Part shown: in pieces, positions 10,141-17,959 of the stretch
Layout of the letters: each line of letters starts with the position of its first letter
How positions within the stretch are numbered: the first letter of the stretch is position 1
Source: Pollutimonas harenae
GTDB taxonomy: Bacteria > Pseudomonadota > Gammaproteobacteria > Burkholderiales > Burkholderiaceae_B
Length of the DNA stretch: 64,000 bases
Direction of reading: 5' to 3'
Assembly (NCBI RefSeq): GCF_004153685.1
Contig: NZ_SDQD01000003.1
Span: 248,001 to 312,000 of the forward strand
Notes under the pieces: model-generated
Told to the model about the DNA's origin: nothing
What the model saw: the letters and a program-made list of their open reading frames with translations, nothing else
The model's database searches: none
Made by a program: the position numbers and the translations under genes

Positions 10141-10219
10141 CTGCTATACTTGCAGGCCAGCACTGGCTTGCAGCAACTAGCAAGCATAATGCGCAAACCT
10201 TGTTTGTGCAGCAACAATG

Positions 10220-10295
10220 GTGACCGTAGCTCAGTTGGTAGAGTCCCGGATTGTGATTCCGGTTGTCGTGGGTTCGAGCCCCATCGGTCACCCCA
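10220..10295 (+). tRNA. tRNA-His (anticodon GTG)
   Basis: A complete cloverleaf can be drawn. The acceptor stem GTGACCG pairs with CGGTCAC. The D-arm is AGCTCAGTTGGTAGAG, the anticodon loop is TTGTGAT with anticodon GTG, and the T-arm is GTGGG-TTCGAGC-CCCAT. An encoded CCA ends at 10295. The base before it (10219) is G and pairs opposite the discriminator C, as the extra G-1 does in bacterial tRNA-His. Confidence 0.97.
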
Positions 10296-10305
10296 ACAAA
10301 CATGC

Positions 10306-10330
10306 GGGTTTTGAGAGATTCACAAAACCC
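10306..10330 (+). terminator. Hairpin just downstream of tRNA-His
   Basis: GGGTTTTG at 10306-10313 pairs with CAAAACCC at 10323-10330 around a nine-base loop, starting 11 bases after the tRNA CCA. It has no U-run. It may be a processing signal or a weak terminator. Confidence 0.35.
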
Positions 10331-10335
10331 CGAAA

Positions 10336-10372
10336 TGGTGACATAAACCGAACTTGGTGACATGTGCCGAAC
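10336..10372. repeat. Two imperfect 18-bp direct repeats beside tRNA-His
   Basis: TGGTGACATAAACCGAAC at 10336-10353 and TGGTGACATGTGCCGAAC at 10355-10372 differ at three positions and are 19 bp apart. No gene explains them. They lie between a tRNA and a very long hairpin, so they could be a remnant of an insertion-sequence end or protein-binding sites; I cannot tell which. Confidence 0.45.
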
Positions 10373-10373
10373 T

Positions 10374-10452
10374 AGCCCGCTCAATGAACTGCATTCCAAA
10401 AGTTGAACACCAGTCCAACTTTTGGAATGCAGTTCATTGAGCGGGCTTTTTT
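10374..10452 (+). terminator. Perfect 32-bp hairpin with U-run
   Basis: The left arm (10374-10405) and right arm (10416-10447) are exact reverse complements over 32 bases. They are separated by a ten-base loop and followed by a T-run up to 10452. This has the form of a rho-independent terminator for rightward transcription (tRNA-His), but the stem is far longer than usual. It could alternatively be a small inverted-repeat element. The following gene is convergent and ends at 10549. Confidence 0.6.
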
Positions 10453-10548
10453 GCGTCTGTCGACAATGCTCGAACTGGTACTTCTCGTCCTAGGCAGTTT
10501 CGACACAAGCTCGACAGTTTTGATGCAGCGTTGCCGCAACGCACACGC

Positions 10549-12093
10549 TTAACCCTGCTCTGCCCGAGAGGACGCCGCCAAGCCCAAGCGCGTGAAGGCC
10601 TCGGGCGGTGCCTCATGAGCATGCATGATATCCGCCATAGTATTCAGCAAGCGCTGTTCGATGGCCTCATCGCGAAATGGATGCTGCTGCGCATAATCGG
10701 TTTCGAGATCGTATAGCACAGTGGTGGTATCTTCGTAGCCTCCTCCCTGCCCTTGATGCCCCGTCGGCTGCCCCTTCACATTTCGACGCGCTGGCACTTT
10801 CATGAGCGGCACCCCTTGTGTGAAGCCAAACGGCTCCACCAACTGGATGGCACGCAGCTCATCGACATGGAACATACTCTTCAAGTGCATGGGCATGAGG
10901 GTGTACTCATACAGCATCTGTTGCGCCATGTCTTCGGGATACCGGAAATAGGTATAACGACCATCGGTGATATTGGTGCCTGCGCCAAACATACCGAACA
11001 CAGCGGCCTCTCGTACGGACACATCGCGCTCTAGCACAGGCAGCAATGAATGACCGCGCACGGTATCCGGGGCCTGAACGCCATGGCAGTTCAGCAGCGT
11101 GGGCATGATATCCATGGTTTGCGTCAAGGCCTTGCGCCGAGTACCTGCCTGACCGGCAAAATCAGGGTGGTGCACCATCAGGGGTATGTGCGAGATTTCG
11201 TTGTAGAAGGGCATGCGGTTCTTGCCCCACCAATCGTGCTCGGCCAGCAGAAAGCCATGATCGGTAGTCAGAATGACAGCCGTGTCCCGCCACAGATCGT
11301 GTTTGTCCATATAGTCGATAAAGCGGCCCAGGTAGAAATCACACATACTGAGCAGGGCAGCATAATTGGCACGCAATTCCTGCACCTCCTGGCCATTTTC
11401 CTCGAGGCGCTTATAGCGTGGCCAGTCAAGGATAGGCCCCGTATAACCTGTAGGGTAGCGCTCCCTGAACCGGGCCGGTGCAAAAAAAGGCTCGTGAGGA
11501 TCAAAACATTCCAGATGCAGCAACCAATCCTTCGCATTGCGATTGCAGTCCAGGAACTCAAACGCCGCATCGAAAGAGCGTGGGCAGCAGAATTCGCTTT
11601 CATCACGCATGAACTCGCGATTGACCATGGCCTGTACACGTCCATCCTGCGCACCCTGAGGCTGCTGCATAGCGTGATACATGGTTTTGAAACGCTCAAG
11701 CGGCGGCTCTACCATGGCCTTCCATTTATCCCATTCCTGCCCGCGAATGAATTCCCAGGAGGTGTACCGGTTGTGATAGGTGGCGCCTCCGTCTTCCCAA
11801 TAGTGATAGTGGTCTGACACCAAATGCGTGTAGACACCCGCTGTACGGAGCAACTCGGAGAAGGACTGGTCGAAAGGCTCAAGCGGACCCCAACTGCGAT
11901 GGAGGAAATTCAGACGACCTGTATGCATGTCGCGCCGTGCAGGCATGCAGGGCAGGCTGCCGGCATAATGATTATCGAAGGTGACAGCTCGCTCGGCAAA
12001 GCGCTTGAAGTTCGGCGTGTGGACCGACGTACCGCCATAGCACTCCAATGCGCTGCGCACCAAGGAATCAAATAACAGGAATACAGTACGCAT
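10549..12093 (-). CDS. Type I sulfatase / phosphonate monoester hydrolase family
   Basis: This hydrolase belongs to the alkaline phosphatase superfamily, which acts on sulfate or phosphate/phosphonate esters. The key motif is CMPARRDMHTG, in which the cysteine (about residue 49) fits CxPxR, the site converted to formylglycine. Other metal-site elements are TTDHGFLLAEH and the histidines near HxPLMVHHP. There is no signal peptide, so it is probably cytoplasmic. The ATG at 12093 is preceded by GGAG; a GTG one codon earlier is possible. The gene directly follows a Bug receptor and a GntR regulator, suggesting uptake and hydrolysis of one ester compound. The substrate is not identifiable. Confidence 0.82.
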   Translation of the reverse strand: MRTVFLLFDSLVRSALECYGGTSVHTPNFKRFAERAVTFDNHYAGSLPCMPARRDMHTGRLNFLHRSWGPLEPFDQSFSELLRTAGVYTHLVSDHYHYWEDGGATYHNRYTSWEFIRGQEWDKWKAMVEPPLERFKTMYHAMQQPQGAQDGRVQAMVNREFMRDESEFCCPRSFDAAFEFLDCNRNAKDWLLHLECFDPHEPFFAPARFRERYPTGYTGPILDWPRYKRLEENGQEVQELRANYAALLSMCDFYLGRFIDYMDKHDLWRDTAVILTTDHGFLLAEHDWWGKNRMPFYNEISHIPLMVHHPDFAGQAGTRRKALTQTMDIMPTLLNCHGVQAPDTVRGHSLLPVLERDVSVREAAVFGMFGAGTNITDGRYTYFRYPEDMAQQMLYEYTLMPMHLKSMFHVDELRAIQLVEPFGFTQGVPLMKVPARRNVKGQPTGHQGQGGGYEDTTTVLYDLETDYAQQHPFRDEAIEQRLLNTMADIMHAHEAPPEAFTRLGLAASSRAEQG

Positions 12094-12096
12094 CAC

Positions 12097-13071
12097 TTAC
12101 TCCAGATGAATATCAGATGCCTTGGCCACTGATTTCCATTTTGCAAAATCTTCCGACAGGTAGCTCTTGAATGCCTCCGACGACATAGGATCGGCAGCGC
12201 TCATGCCGTTATTGACCAAAGCGGCCTGCAAATCCTTGTCTTGCGCTGCAGCAACAATGGCTTTGTGCAGAGTTGCGGTGACATCGGACGGTGTACCCGC
12301 CGGCGCCAGATAGCCCAGCCATTGATCCAGATTGAAGCCTTTTACACCAGCCTCCGCCATGGTGGGCACATCGGGTAATTGCGGTACGCGATTCGCACTG
12401 GCAACAGCCAGCGCTTTGATCTTGCCACCATTTAGCTGGGGAAGTGCAACAACTGCATTGGCAAAGTGGTAGTCCACCCTCCCCGATATCTGATCCACCA
12501 TGGCCGGTGGCCCGCCTTTGTAGGGTACGTGCACCACATTGATATTCTGTGCGGACTTCAGCATTTCACCCGCAAAATGGCCTGGCGTGCCAATACCCGC
12601 AGAAGCATAAGACAGTTGACCCGGCTGCTCCTGTGCCTTGTTGATGAGCGCTTGTACCGAATCAGGGCCATCGGGACTTGTCACCAGAATCAACGATGTG
12701 TAGGCGGCCACGGCAATAGGCACAAAGGATTTTTCAACATCATAGGTAAGGCCTTTGCGTATCGCCGCATTCATATTCATGGCACTGGTGGTGAGCATGA
12801 TGGTATAGCCATCGGGAGCGGCGCGCGCCACTTCACTTGCTCCTATGGCGCCCCCCGCTCCCGGTTTATTCTCGACGATCATGGAAACGCCAAGGCTGGC
12901 CTGCGCCTTCTCGGCCACTGAACGCGCCAGCAGATCCACCAATCCACCTGCTGGCCATGGCACGACGACACGGACAGGTCTTTCCGGAAAGCTTGCCGCC
13001 TGTGCGGGAGCACTCGCTATTGCAATGACTGCCGCCAGCGCAGCGACAAGAGGGGCATGTATCTTGATCAT
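12097..13071 (-). CDS. Bug-family periplasmic solute receptor
   Basis: This is a tripartite tricarboxylate transporter-type binding protein (TctC/Bug), a family greatly expanded in Alcaligenaceae and Bordetella. It has an N-terminal signal peptide ending near AQAA, followed by SFPERPVRVVVPWPAGGLVDLLAR, the classic Bug opening, and the internal NKPGAGGAIGASEVARA segment. The length is 324 residues. No TctA/TctB membrane partner lies nearby, as is usual for these orphan receptors. The stop codon is directly followed by the sulfatase start, so they form one transcript. A GntR regulator lies upstream and a palindrome covers the likely promoter. Confidence 0.9.
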   Translation of the reverse strand: MIKIHAPLVAALAAVIAIASAPAQAASFPERPVRVVVPWPAGGLVDLLARSVAEKAQASLGVSMIVENKPGAGGAIGASEVARAAPDGYTIMLTTSAMNMNAAIRKGLTYDVEKSFVPIAVAAYTSLILVTSPDGPDSVQALINKAQEQPGQLSYASAGIGTPGHFAGEMLKSAQNINVVHVPYKGGPPAMVDQISGRVDYHFANAVVALPQLNGGKIKALAVASANRVPQLPDVPTMAEAGVKGFNLDQWLGYLAPAGTPSDVTATLHKAIVAAAQDKDLQAALVNNGMSAADPMSSEAFKSYLSEDFAKWKSVAKASDIHLE

Positions 13072-13133
13072 GATTTGTCTCGCTCCAGATTAATGACCAC
13101 GGCGCAGGCCGCATCATCTATATTTATAGTTGC

Positions 13134-13173
13134 ACCAATTGGTACTATAAGCCATACGTTATGTCTTTAACAA
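13134..13173 (-). promoter_or_regulatory. Promoter and candidate GntR operator of the Bug-sulfatase operon
   Basis: Reading leftward, a TTGTTA -35 (complement of 13168-13173) and a TATAGT -10 (complement of 13144-13149) are 18 bp apart. A perfect ten-base palindrome ACCAATTGGT at 13134-13143 follows directly, flanked further out by a second TATAG-like repeat. A repressor bound there would cover the transcription start. The nearby GntR regulator is the natural candidate. Confidence 0.5.
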
Positions 13174-13247
13174 CTATAGAGCCGCCATTAATTGCCGGGC
13201 GTTACAAAAATGCTTTTGGACGGCTGGTGCATGCCAGCCCTTTCGAT

Positions 13248-13967
13248 CTATGGCTTCAGATTCATTTCGAAGCGAATGGCGTCGCCGCGATAGGTGACCT
13301 CGGCCAGATAAATGACCTCTCCCGCTGCGTTGCGAAAGATGCGCCGAACCTCGGCCACCGGAGCATTGATGGATAGATCAAGGCACCGCGCCACCTCGAT
13401 GTCCGCACTGCCTATGGTCAGCGTCTGGTGTGCATCGGCCACCACCTGCATGGAGGCCAGCAACGGAATGACCGTCTGATTTCGAAAGCCATCGGGATTG
13501 CGTCGGAACAGCTCATCATCCATGTAAATATTGATCACGCAGTAGGGTTTTCCATCGCGCGAATGGATGCGCCGCATGAACACATAACGTTCCCGTGCCA
13601 ACCCTTCAGCCGGTATAAAGGTTGGCAACTTTGTGGACTCATCGATATTGACGATAGTGGGCCTGGTATCGCGATAAACCTTGGCCAGCTCATCGAGCGT
13701 GGTGACGACATTAACCCACCGATCGTTGGCAGGCTGATGCGTGACGAAGGTGCCCCGCCCTTGCTGGCGCGACACCAAGCCCTGGCGATCCAACATACCG
13801 AGCGCATGCCGTACCGTTACGCGCGCAACCCCGAACTCCTTGACCAACTGTTCTAGCGCGGGCAACTTGCAGCCCTGTGGCCATTCACCGCGCACAATAC
13901 GCTGGCGCATCAGCTCGGCCAACTGAAGATACAACGGCATCCGACTGTCCAGGATCTTTGATTTCAT
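13248..13967 (-). CDS. GntR-family regulator, HutC/UTRA type
   Basis: The N-terminal winged-helix domain (residues about 10-75) has the GntR pattern PLYLQLAELMRQRIVRGEW, then KLPALEQLVKEFGVARVTVRHAL and GRGTFV. The C-terminal part is a UTRA-like ligand domain, ending with a strand-rich stretch (ITYRGD-like, AEVTYRGDAIRFEMNL). The length of 239 residues is normal. It lies 176 bases upstream of the Bug-sulfatase genes on the same strand and most likely controls them in response to their substrate. It probably has its own promoter in the 13968-14150 gap. Confidence 0.87.
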   Translation of the reverse strand: MKSKILDSRMPLYLQLAELMRQRIVRGEWPQGCKLPALEQLVKEFGVARVTVRHALGMLDRQGLVSRQQGRGTFVTHQPANDRWVNVVTTLDELAKVYRDTRPTIVNIDESTKLPTFIPAEGLARERYVFMRRIHSRDGKPYCVINIYMDDELFRRNPDGFRNQTVIPLLASMQVVADAHQTLTIGSADIEVARCLDLSINAPVAEVRRIFRNAAGEVIYLAEVTYRGDAIRFEMNLKP

Positions 13968-14150
13968 TGGAACGTATCCGTCTTAAAACGGCCTCTTGAA
14001 TACAAAAAAGCGTCTAGTGTGCTGTTTGGTTGGTTCGTGCATTCAAATTCGGATGCATGGGCTTGCCATATTAAGCCGATAGCTTGGTCGATAGTAAAGG
14101 CATCCACTGAAAATTCCATCTAGCCCAATTAAAGAAAGACTTTGTGCATA

Positions 14151-14417
14151 ATGGATCCTACTAATGGCGCAGATTCTACCGTGACTGACATGAACGATAC
14201 CGATACTTTTCAGCCCGACTGGTCGCTCGCCCCACCCACATGGAACTGGGCCGCCCAAGACGAAGATGGCCGCTGGTTCTGGTATGGCGTGCCACCCACC
14301 CCCGGGATAGGCGGTGGTGTATGGCGCGCACCATCGCGTGCCCAGGCTTTTGCCGTGCAAGGTGCACCCAACCCACTATGGTACGAAACCCTGCAAGAAC
14401 GCCCACCTACAGATTGA
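14151..14417 (+). CDS. Small hypothetical protein
   Basis: An 88-residue reading frame lies between the GntR gene and cls. It is rich in Trp, Pro and Gly (WSLAPPTWNWAA, RWFWYGVPPTPGIGGG, WYETLQERP) and has no signal peptide or membrane helix. The tryptophan-rich segments look like a folded small domain rather than chance coding. I do not recognise the family. The start could also be the ATG at 14190 (MNDTDTFQ); neither has a strong ribosome-binding site. The gap to cls is 124 bases. Confidence 0.5.
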   Translation: MDPTNGADSTVTDMNDTDTFQPDWSLAPPTWNWAAQDEDGRWFWYGVPPTPGIGGGVWRAPSRAQAFAVQGAPNPLWYETLQERPPTD

Positions 14418-14541
14418 ACGGGTCAATGTAGCCCAGAAAACTCGTGACTCAGGCGATCTTATATACTTGCACTGGCTCAACTGCCGCAAATATTAGACAC
14501 ACTCGCAGCCCGAGGCTGGACTTTGATCTCCCCTGGAAGGA

Positions 14542-16017
14542 ATGGCTCAGTTTATGGACATGGCCTATTTGGAATACCTCGCTTCAGAATACTGGCCACA
14601 CCTGGCGCTGTTGCTGAGCATAGCGGTGGGCGGCACAGCTGCCGTTCATGCCGCCATGACCAAAAACGATGTGCGTGCGGCCATAGGTTGGGTTGGCATC
14701 ATCATGATGTCTCCCCTGCTCGGCCCGTTCATCTATCTGATTGCCGGCATCAATCGCATACGCCACGACCATATTTCCGAACAGCGCAACAAGAGCCTAA
14801 AGCACGGCATGGCCAACCCGGCGATTCCACTCGCCGACATCAGCAATATCGCAGCTGCACAATTCGAATCATTGCGTGTGCTGGGTGACCGTATCAGTCA
14901 TTTTCCACTGTGCGATGGAAATCACATCCAGCTTCTTTTGGGCGGTGACCAAGCCTATCCCAGCATGATTGAGGCGATTGATCAGGCCAGCAAATCCATT
15001 GCATTGCAAACCTATATTTTTGACAACGATAGCGAAGGCCGTAAATTCGTTGATGCGCTGACGCGAGCGGTAGCGCGCGGCGTACAGGTGCGAGTACTGA
15101 TCGATGCCGTCGGGTCAAAATATTCACGCCCCCCCATCATTCGGCTGCTGCGCAAGAAAAAGATTACCGCTGCGCTGTTCATGACCAATCCGCTGGGTTT
15201 CATGCGCATGCCTTATGCCAACTTGCGTAGCCACCGCAAAATACTCGTCATTGACGGTAGCATCGCTTTTACCGGCGGCATGAATATACGCGAGGAGTTC
15301 GTCTCCGCTGTGGCTGGCGCCAACACTTGCAGTGATACCCATTTCAAGGTTGAAGGCCCTGTTGTATTGCAACTGTTGTCAGTGTTTGTCCACGATTGGG
15401 AATTCACTACTAAAGAGAATCTGCCTTTTAAGACATGGTGCGGTAGTACACGGGGCGCATCGATGCCGCAGGTACCGGCACGCGCCATTCGTTCAGGCCC
15501 CGACCGCTATATTGTGGGTACCCACAATATGCTGCTGGGTGCTTTTGCCGTCGCACAAAAGCACATACGCATACAGTCCCCCTACTTTCTGCCCGACCAG
15601 GTGCTGCTGGGCGCAATCAATACTGCAGCCAGACGCGGTATTGTTGTCGATATTGTCATTCCAGGCCGCAATAATTTACGGCTGGTGAACTACGCCATGA
15701 CGGCACAACTGGACCAGGTCATACACAATAATTGCCGTGTATGGCGGGCTAGCGGCAATTTCAATCATTCCAAGCTGATCACCATAGACGGCACCTGGTC
15801 TTATGTCGGATCATCGAACATGGATCCACGCAGCCTACGATTGAATTTTGAACTGGATATGGAAGTCTACGGCCATGAACTGGCCGCCAAAATCGAAAAT
15901 CTGATAGATAGTGAAATTGAAAACTCAGACATGGTTACTCTGGAAGATCTGGCCGCCATACCGTTTCGCAAGCGTTTGCGTAACCGAATCATATGGCTGG
16001 CCAGCCCTTATCTTTAA
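14542..16017 (+). CDS. cls: Cardiolipin synthase
   Basis: This phospholipase D superfamily enzyme makes cardiolipin at the inner membrane by joining two phosphatidylglycerols. Two N-terminal membrane helices (about residues 18-38 and 47-68) are followed by two HKD motifs. The first is HRKILVIDGSIAFTGG with H231, and the second is HSKLITIDGTWSYVGSSN with H409. The length of 491 residues fits ClsA. The ATG at 14542 follows GGAAGG. It appears to be a single-gene unit, with a convergent TRAP operon downstream. Confidence 0.93.
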   Translation: MAQFMDMAYLEYLASEYWPHLALLLSIAVGGTAAVHAAMTKNDVRAAIGWVGIIMMSPLLGPFIYLIAGINRIRHDHISEQRNKSLKHGMANPAIPLADISNIAAAQFESLRVLGDRISHFPLCDGNHIQLLLGGDQAYPSMIEAIDQASKSIALQTYIFDNDSEGRKFVDALTRAVARGVQVRVLIDAVGSKYSRPPIIRLLRKKKITAALFMTNPLGFMRMPYANLRSHRKILVIDGSIAFTGGMNIREEFVSAVAGANTCSDTHFKVEGPVVLQLLSVFVHDWEFTTKENLPFKTWCGSTRGASMPQVPARAIRSGPDRYIVGTHNMLLGAFAVAQKHIRIQSPYFLPDQVLLGAINTAARRGIVVDIVIPGRNNLRLVNYAMTAQLDQVIHNNCRVWRASGNFNHSKLITIDGTWSYVGSSNMDPRSLRLNFELDMEVYGHELAAKIENLIDSEIENSDMVTLEDLAAIPFRKRLRNRIIWLASPYL

Positions 16018-16022
16018 CAGCC

Positions 16023-16047
16023 CTGGGTATTGCTTTGGCAAACCCAG
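16023..16047. terminator. Stem-loop between cls and the TRAP permease gene
   Basis: CTGGGT pairs with ACCCAG and the inner TTGC pairs with GCAA around a small loop. It lies between two convergent genes and lacks a clear U-run. It could serve either direction. Confidence 0.45.
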
Positions 16048-16071
16048 AAGCTCAAGCCAATTGCGACGATA

Positions 16072-17388
16072 CTAAATCGCCGGCCCCATGATCAGCTCGG
16101 GCAATGCTGTGACAATCTCGGGGTATACACACAACAATAGTATGCCCAGCATCATGACCAATACGTAAGGCACGGCCCCCCAAAGAATATCGCGAGTGGG
16201 GACATCTGGCGCAATCGAGTTAAGCACGAACAGATTCAAGCCTACCGGCGGGGTGATCAAGCCGATTTCCATGTTGATGGTCAGCACTACGGCAAACCAG
16301 TAAGGATCAAAGCCTGCTTGCGTAATGATGGGAAACAGCAAAGGCGCCGACATCACAATAATAGCTACCGGCGGCAGAAACATGCCGGACACCAGCAGAA
16401 AGATATTAATCAGGCCCATCAAGGCCCAGCGATTGATTTCAAGCGCGGCAATGGTTGCCGCCAGCGACTGCGTGATATACAGCGACGACAGTGCGAAGGC
16501 GAAGAGTTCGGCTGACGCCATGATCATCATGATCATTACGCTTTCGCGCATGGCAGAGCCAAAAATGCCGATAAAAGGCTTGATGCGGAATAGCCTGTAC
16601 ACCACGATAACCACTGCCAGAGTGAGGAAGGCACCCGCACCTGCTGCCTCGGAAGGCGTAGCCACACCACCGTACAAAACAAAGAGCATGCCGGCAATGA
16701 TCAGCAGTAAAGGCAACACCTTGGGCAGACTGGCGAACTTTTCCTTCCAACTGTACTGCAGGCCTTCCACCCTGAAATGAAAACCCTTGCGACGTGCATC
16801 GATGAGCGCCCAGGCCATGAACATCGCCGTCAACATCAACCCCGGCAGCACGCCGGCCAGAAAGAGGCGGCCGATGGATGTTTGCGTGGAAATCCCGTAG
16901 ACGATCATGGTGACCGAAGGCGGAATCAGAATGCCTAGTGTTCCGCCTGCTGCGATGGAACCCGTGGCAACCGAGTTGGGATAGCCGCGCGCCTGCATCT
17001 CTGGAATGCCCATCTTTCCGATTGCGGCGCAAGTTGCCGGACTGGAGCCTGTCATACCCGAAAAGATGGCGCAAGCCCCGATATTGGACAGCACCAGTCC
17101 ACCCGGCACCTTGTAAAGCCAACGGTCCAGTGATTTATATAAATCGCCCCCTGCCGGGGTTCCAGCGACAATAGCACCCATCAGCACAAACATCGGAATG
17201 GCTACATAGGCCAGGTTCGCGATACCGGCAAACATGGTTTCGGCCGTCACGTAAATGACGTCGAAGCCCATATCAAGAAACAGGCCGGCTAGCGCAGCCA
17301 GCCCCAGAGCGAAAGCTATAGGCATTCCGGTAGCCAAAAGGGCGCAAAGTCCTAGAACAAGCGCAGCACCTGCCATAGTCGGCGTCAT
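16072..17388 (-). CDS. TRAP transporter large permease (DctM/MatM type)
   Basis: This 438-residue membrane protein with about 12 hydrophobic segments is the sodium-coupled permease of a TRAP transporter. Family hallmarks are the N-terminal LGLCALLATGMPIAFALG, the GMTGSSPATCAAIGKMGIPEM loop and the NMEIGLITPPVGLNLF loop near residue 370. Its start overlaps the small-permease stop by four bases (ATGA). Together with the preceding DctQ and DctP genes, and the malonyl-CoA genes further upstream on the same strand, it probably imports malonate or a similar dicarboxylate. Confidence 0.92.
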   Translation of the reverse strand: MTPTMAGAALVLGLCALLATGMPIAFALGLAALAGLFLDMGFDVIYVTAETMFAGIANLAYVAIPMFVLMGAIVAGTPAGGDLYKSLDRWLYKVPGGLVLSNIGACAIFSGMTGSSPATCAAIGKMGIPEMQARGYPNSVATGSIAAGGTLGILIPPSVTMIVYGISTQTSIGRLFLAGVLPGLMLTAMFMAWALIDARRKGFHFRVEGLQYSWKEKFASLPKVLPLLLIIAGMLFVLYGGVATPSEAAGAGAFLTLAVVIVVYRLFRIKPFIGIFGSAMRESVMIMMIMASAELFAFALSSLYITQSLAATIAALEINRWALMGLINIFLLVSGMFLPPVAIIVMSAPLLFPIITQAGFDPYWFAVVLTINMEIGLITPPVGLNLFVLNSIAPDVPTRDILWGAVPYVLVMMLGILLLCVYPEIVTALPELIMGPAI

Positions 17389-17873
17389 GATGGTTCTCCT
17401 GCTAATTTGATCAGCTCAGCAAGGTATTGCAGGCTTAACAACACAAAGCCCGCCAGCATAGGGGTCAACGGCATCCACAAGGGAACTGCCGCCACAGAGG
17501 GCGTGGTCCAGCCGCCTTCCAGCGCTTCATAGAGATGAATCCCAGTACCCACCACCATAATCAGGCAAAACAGCAGGCCCATGATGGAGCCTATGCAGTC
17601 CAGCTTAAGCTGCGTGCGTGGCTTGGCCATTAGCTTAACGACATCGACCCCCACATGCCCCTTAGTCAGCAACACGTAGGGAGCACCCAGAAAAATTGCC
17701 GCTGTGGCGCTAAAAACAACCGCTTCGGTCTGCCAGATGGTTGCAGCACGAAACACATAGCGCATCAATATCATCTGACACACCACAACCATTGAAAAGG
17801 TCAACAGCAGTGCGGCGAGCACGCCGCAGGCACGCGATAGCGCCTGGACCACATTGATGAATCTTAGGGCCAT
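17385..17873 (-). CDS. TRAP transporter small permease (DctQ/MatQ type)
   Basis: This 162-residue, four-helix DctQ-family protein is the small membrane subunit of the TRAP transporter. The family signature is visible in the QMILMRYVFRAATIWQTE-like segment after helix 1 and the GHVGVDVVK segment. It lies between the binding protein (86 bases upstream, with a stem-loop in the gap) and the large permease (four-base overlap). Confidence 0.9.
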   Translation of the reverse strand: MALRFINVVQALSRACGVLAALLLTFSMVVVCQMILMRYVFRAATIWQTEAVVFSATAAIFLGAPYVLLTKGHVGVDVVKLMAKPRTQLKLDCIGSIMGLLFCLIMVVGTGIHLYEALEGGWTTPSVAAVPLWMPLTPMLAGFVLLSLQYLAELIKLAGEPS

Positions 17874-17903
17874 AGGAATCCTTATTGTGAAGACTTGAAC
17901 TAC

Positions 17904-17947
17904 CGGGCGCCACCCAAGCAGAGTGCAGCATGCCTGAGTGACGCCCG
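17904..17947 (-). promoter_or_regulatory. Intercistronic stem-loop between dctP and dctQ
   Basis: CGGGCG-CAC at one side pairs with GTG-CGCCCG at the other (one bulged base in each arm) around a long loop. Stem-loops at this position after binding-protein genes often protect the upstream message so that binding protein is made in excess over permease. Confidence 0.4.
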
Positions 17948-17959
17948 ATATGGCCGCTG

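Noticed and set aside
10336-10452. A CRISPR array or integrated phage attachment site next to tRNA-His
   Set aside because: There are only two short direct repeats with a one-base separation, no spacers, no cas or integrase gene, and no duplicated tRNA 3' end.
11050-11817. A 255-codon forward frame over the sulfatase gene
   Set aside because: It has no family features, and the leftward frame holds the CxPxR sulfatase.
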